The notes beneath the pieces were generated by a model. That model was not told the DNA's origin. It was given only the letters and a program-made list of their open reading frames with translations, and searched no databases. Below, piece by piece: positions 62,346 through 64,000 of a stretch of 64,000 bases of DNA. The DNA comes from Bacteroidaceae bacterium (lineage in GTDB: Bacteria > Bacteroidota > Bacteroidia > Bacteroidales > Bacteroidaceae). The stretch lies in assembly GCA_024398435.1 (NCBI GenBank), contig JAKSJD010000003.1:186001-250000 (forward strand). The letters are read 5' to 3'. The position numbers and the translations under genes were made by a program. Positions within the stretch are counted from its first letter, which is position 1. The number at the start of each line of letters is the position of its first letter.

Positions 62346-63557
62346 ATGGATGAAAAACTACTACAGCAACTGACAGAGATGAGGCAATTGTTTGCTGAGG
62401 TGAAACCTACGGATAAGCAAACAGTTGAGCAGTATGCGTGGATTATTTGTAAGGTCCTGAATAAGGAATATAAGGAACTGGGAGCAACGAAATGCAGACA
62501 GTTGTTGGCTGATTACATAAAGTTGAATGTAGAACGACCATCACTTCTTCATTCTGCAGTGTTGATGGCTGCTATATGGATTGCATCGGAATTCAAGGAC
62601 TTTCATTTCATTCCGTTCCTGAATATGTGGAATCTGGAGAACCTTCGTGATGAAGATTACGAAAAGTTGGAGGACCCGAAGAAAGGTAAATTCCCTGCAT
62701 TGGCGGAACGTTTGGCAAAATGCTATGTGGAATCAATATTGTTTCGCCCAGAAGAACAATTGCAGGAGCCTTCAATGCTAGTGATGCAGAAAATATTGGA
62801 TGCGCAAGGTTATCATCGGATCAAACCGATGGTCGTTACTAATATAGTAGCGATGGGTAAGGACAACCATAAAACACGTCTTGCATGTCTTGTTGCAAAT
62901 GACGGAACGGAGGCAAGATGTGAGATTCATGCATTGAAAGCGAATCCAAATATCCCTCAATCGGCAAACAAACGCCATTATGTAAATATCGGTCAGGTGT
63001 ATGACGTGGCACTAAAGAATAATGGTGGAATAAGTGTAATCGTGGTGGATGCACTTCAATCGGACAAACCAATATCTGAATCATTCCCAGTGGAGGCGGG
63101 TTACATTGACTATATAGATAACGAACGTGGATTCATTCATGTATATGATAATCAATCGCGCCATTTCGTTTCTTTCGGTCAACGATGGAAATTACAAGAA
63201 CATATATTTGTGAAGTTCGTTCCTGTAGTTCCAGAAAGGAATAAATTCAAGTCGGCAATGATTCAGAGTATCTATTCTGCATCGGAAGGACCAAAAGCTT
63301 TTGGACTCAGGGAATTGATTGTTACATGCGTCAATCAAGACAAACACTATATAGGTTGGGAACTCGCAGATGCATCTTATCCTATTGTTGAGGCTGGAAT
63401 CGCAGAACCATCATACACTACGGGATATATCCCATTTTCTTTCTTCGAAGATAATAATATGAATATTCCTTCAGTTGGAGATAGAGTTTCTGCAATAGTA
63501 TTTCTCAAAAGAGGGAAGGATCAAAAGAAATATCCAGCTGTAGTTAGGGTAATGTAG
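62346..63557 (+). CDS. Hypothetical protein with an OB-fold-like segment
   Basis: A 403-residue cytoplasmic protein I do not recognise. Residues 1-150 are helical (KQTVEQYAWIICKVLNKEYKEL). About 215-300 contain a beta-rich stretch with GYIDYIDNERGFIHVYDN, which recalls the cold-shock or S1 pattern of a glycine-aromatic RNA-binding strand. The C-terminal part is again beta-rich. Its stop codon comes from the AATGTAG words that follow. Whether it belongs to module 2 is unclear. Confidence 0.65.
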   Translation: MDEKLLQQLTEMRQLFAEVKPTDKQTVEQYAWIICKVLNKEYKELGATKCRQLLADYIKLNVERPSLLHSAVLMAAIWIASEFKDFHFIPFLNMWNLENLRDEDYEKLEDPKKGKFPALAERLAKCYVESILFRPEEQLQEPSMLVMQKILDAQGYHRIKPMVVTNIVAMGKDNHKTRLACLVANDGTEARCEIHALKANPNIPQSANKRHYVNIGQVYDVALKNNGGISVIVVDALQSDKPISESFPVEAGYIDYIDNERGFIHVYDNQSRHFVSFGQRWKLQEHIFVKFVPVVPERNKFKSAMIQSIYSASEGPKAFGLRELIVTCVNQDKHYIGWELADASYPIVEAGIAEPSYTTGYIPFSFFEDNNMNIPSVGDRVSAIVFLKRGKDQKKYPAVVRVM

Positions 63558-63675
63558 AATGTAGAATGAAGAATGTAGAATGGATAATGTAAAATGTAGA
63601 ATGAAGAATGAATAATGTAGAATGTAGAATGGATAATGGAGAATGGAAAATCGGTTAACGGTTAACAGTTGATTT
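63551..63675. repeat. AATGTAG/AATGGAT word tract
   Basis: AATGTAG, AATGAAG and AATGGAT words start at the stop codon of the hypothetical gene and run to about 63650, followed by GTTAACG words. Confidence 0.85.
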
Positions 63676-63682
63676 AAGAAAA

Positions 63683-63840
63683 GAAAATAAACAAACATAA
63701 ACCCTCTTCTGAATGTGATACCTTTGGCATTGAATCTTGCATTTTCATTGTCTGCTTGTAAGTAAACTTCCATTCAGCCAATCAAAAGCAAATTCCACCA
63801 TCCATTAGATGGCTCACACATTCATCAGAGCGATAAACAG
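63683..63840 (-). repeat. Dispersed element, copy 3 (right border)
   Basis: Read on the minus strand, it opens CTGTTTATCGCTCT, has GAATGTG near the start, CCATC..GGATGGTGGAA, CACATTC near the end and closes GTTTATGTTTGTTTATTTTC. This is the same order as copies 1 and 2, with a more diverged middle. ATTATACATTATCAA words follow to about 63900. Confidence 0.65.
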
Positions 63841-63910
63841 AGATAAAATAGCTTCAGCAAAATAATTATACATTATCAATTATACATTATCAATTGAATA
63901 AATCTTTACA

Positions 63911-64000
63911 CTATATCCCTTCAACCTTAAAAACTATGCGGAACGAACCTTCGTTGTAGCTGGTACTTGTAATACGAAAAGCACCTATTTCTTTTGTTGA
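63911..64000 (-). CDS. C-terminal end of an unidentified protein (partial)
   Basis: An open frame enters from the right edge on the minus strand and ends at a TAG (63911-63913). The 29 visible residues (STKEIGAFRITSTSY..., ending VFKVEGI) look like alternating beta strands, as at the end of a secreted or beta-rich domain. Too little is visible to name it. Confidence 0.45.
   Translation of the reverse strand, partial: STKEIGAFRITSTSYNEGSFRIVFKVEGI

Noticed and set aside
1-64000. tRNA or rRNA genes
   Set aside because: I saw no cloverleaf with a GGTTCGAATCC-like arm and no rRNA sequence on reading the spacers.

Overview
The window looks like chromosomal DNA of a Bacteroidales bacterium, most likely of the Prevotella group. 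Reasons: promoters read as TAnnTTTG with a TTG about 19 bases upstream, starts lack strong Shine-Dalgarno sequences, and the gene content is typical (GH97 glycosidase, a type IX secretion plug protein, an Rpb6-like omega subunit, DUF4293 and DUF2520 proteins, VirE-like ATPase, EpsG/Wzx polysaccharide genes, four-helix-bundle proteins). The genus is an inference.

Positions 1-35.8 kb are mostly conserved core genome. From left to right: a Sel1-repeat lipoprotein and GH97 glycosidase; a YgiQ radical SAM protein, a secreted amidase-like protein and the T9SS plug protein; a hexuronate unit with uxaC facing kdgK-kdgA-GH27; methionine sulfoxide reductase and nucleoside phosphorylase; a run purH-like, small basic protein, serS, nfnAB fusion; a lone gene with a histone-like tail; hpt-adk-obgE-pgeF; bamD-rpoZ-DUF4293; nitroreductase, DUF2520, kdsC, maf, glf; and carB with an unusual leader.

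Positions 36-63.6 kb hold an AT-rich accessory polysaccharide region built as two modules. Module 1 (36.9-49.3 kb) has a flippase, sugar-modifying enzymes, GT8, RfbC, MBOAT plus partner, GT4, acyltransferase and GT2, and ends in a strong terminator. Module 2 (52.0-62.2 kb) has four glycosyltransferases of its own plus one more GT-like gene, an EpsG-like polymerase, a GNAT enzyme and an initiating sugar transferase, interrupted by four four-helix-bundle genes. Module 1 has the flippase but no polymerase or initiating transferase; module 2 has those but no flippase, so they may form one pathway. A VirE-like ATPase gene between 28-base inverted repeats separates them.

The most striking observation is that both modules begin with the same promoter and the same short leader RNA. 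In that leader two hairpins differ between the copies by compensatory base changes. A dispersed element of about 160-175 bases lies just upstream of both promoters and again at the right end. Spacers in the accessory region are filled with 7- and 9-base tandem words, and the same words have entered reading frames in frame, most clearly inside glf and at the start of ygiQ. Four other spacers carry unrelated imperfect tandem repeats of 21-22 bases.
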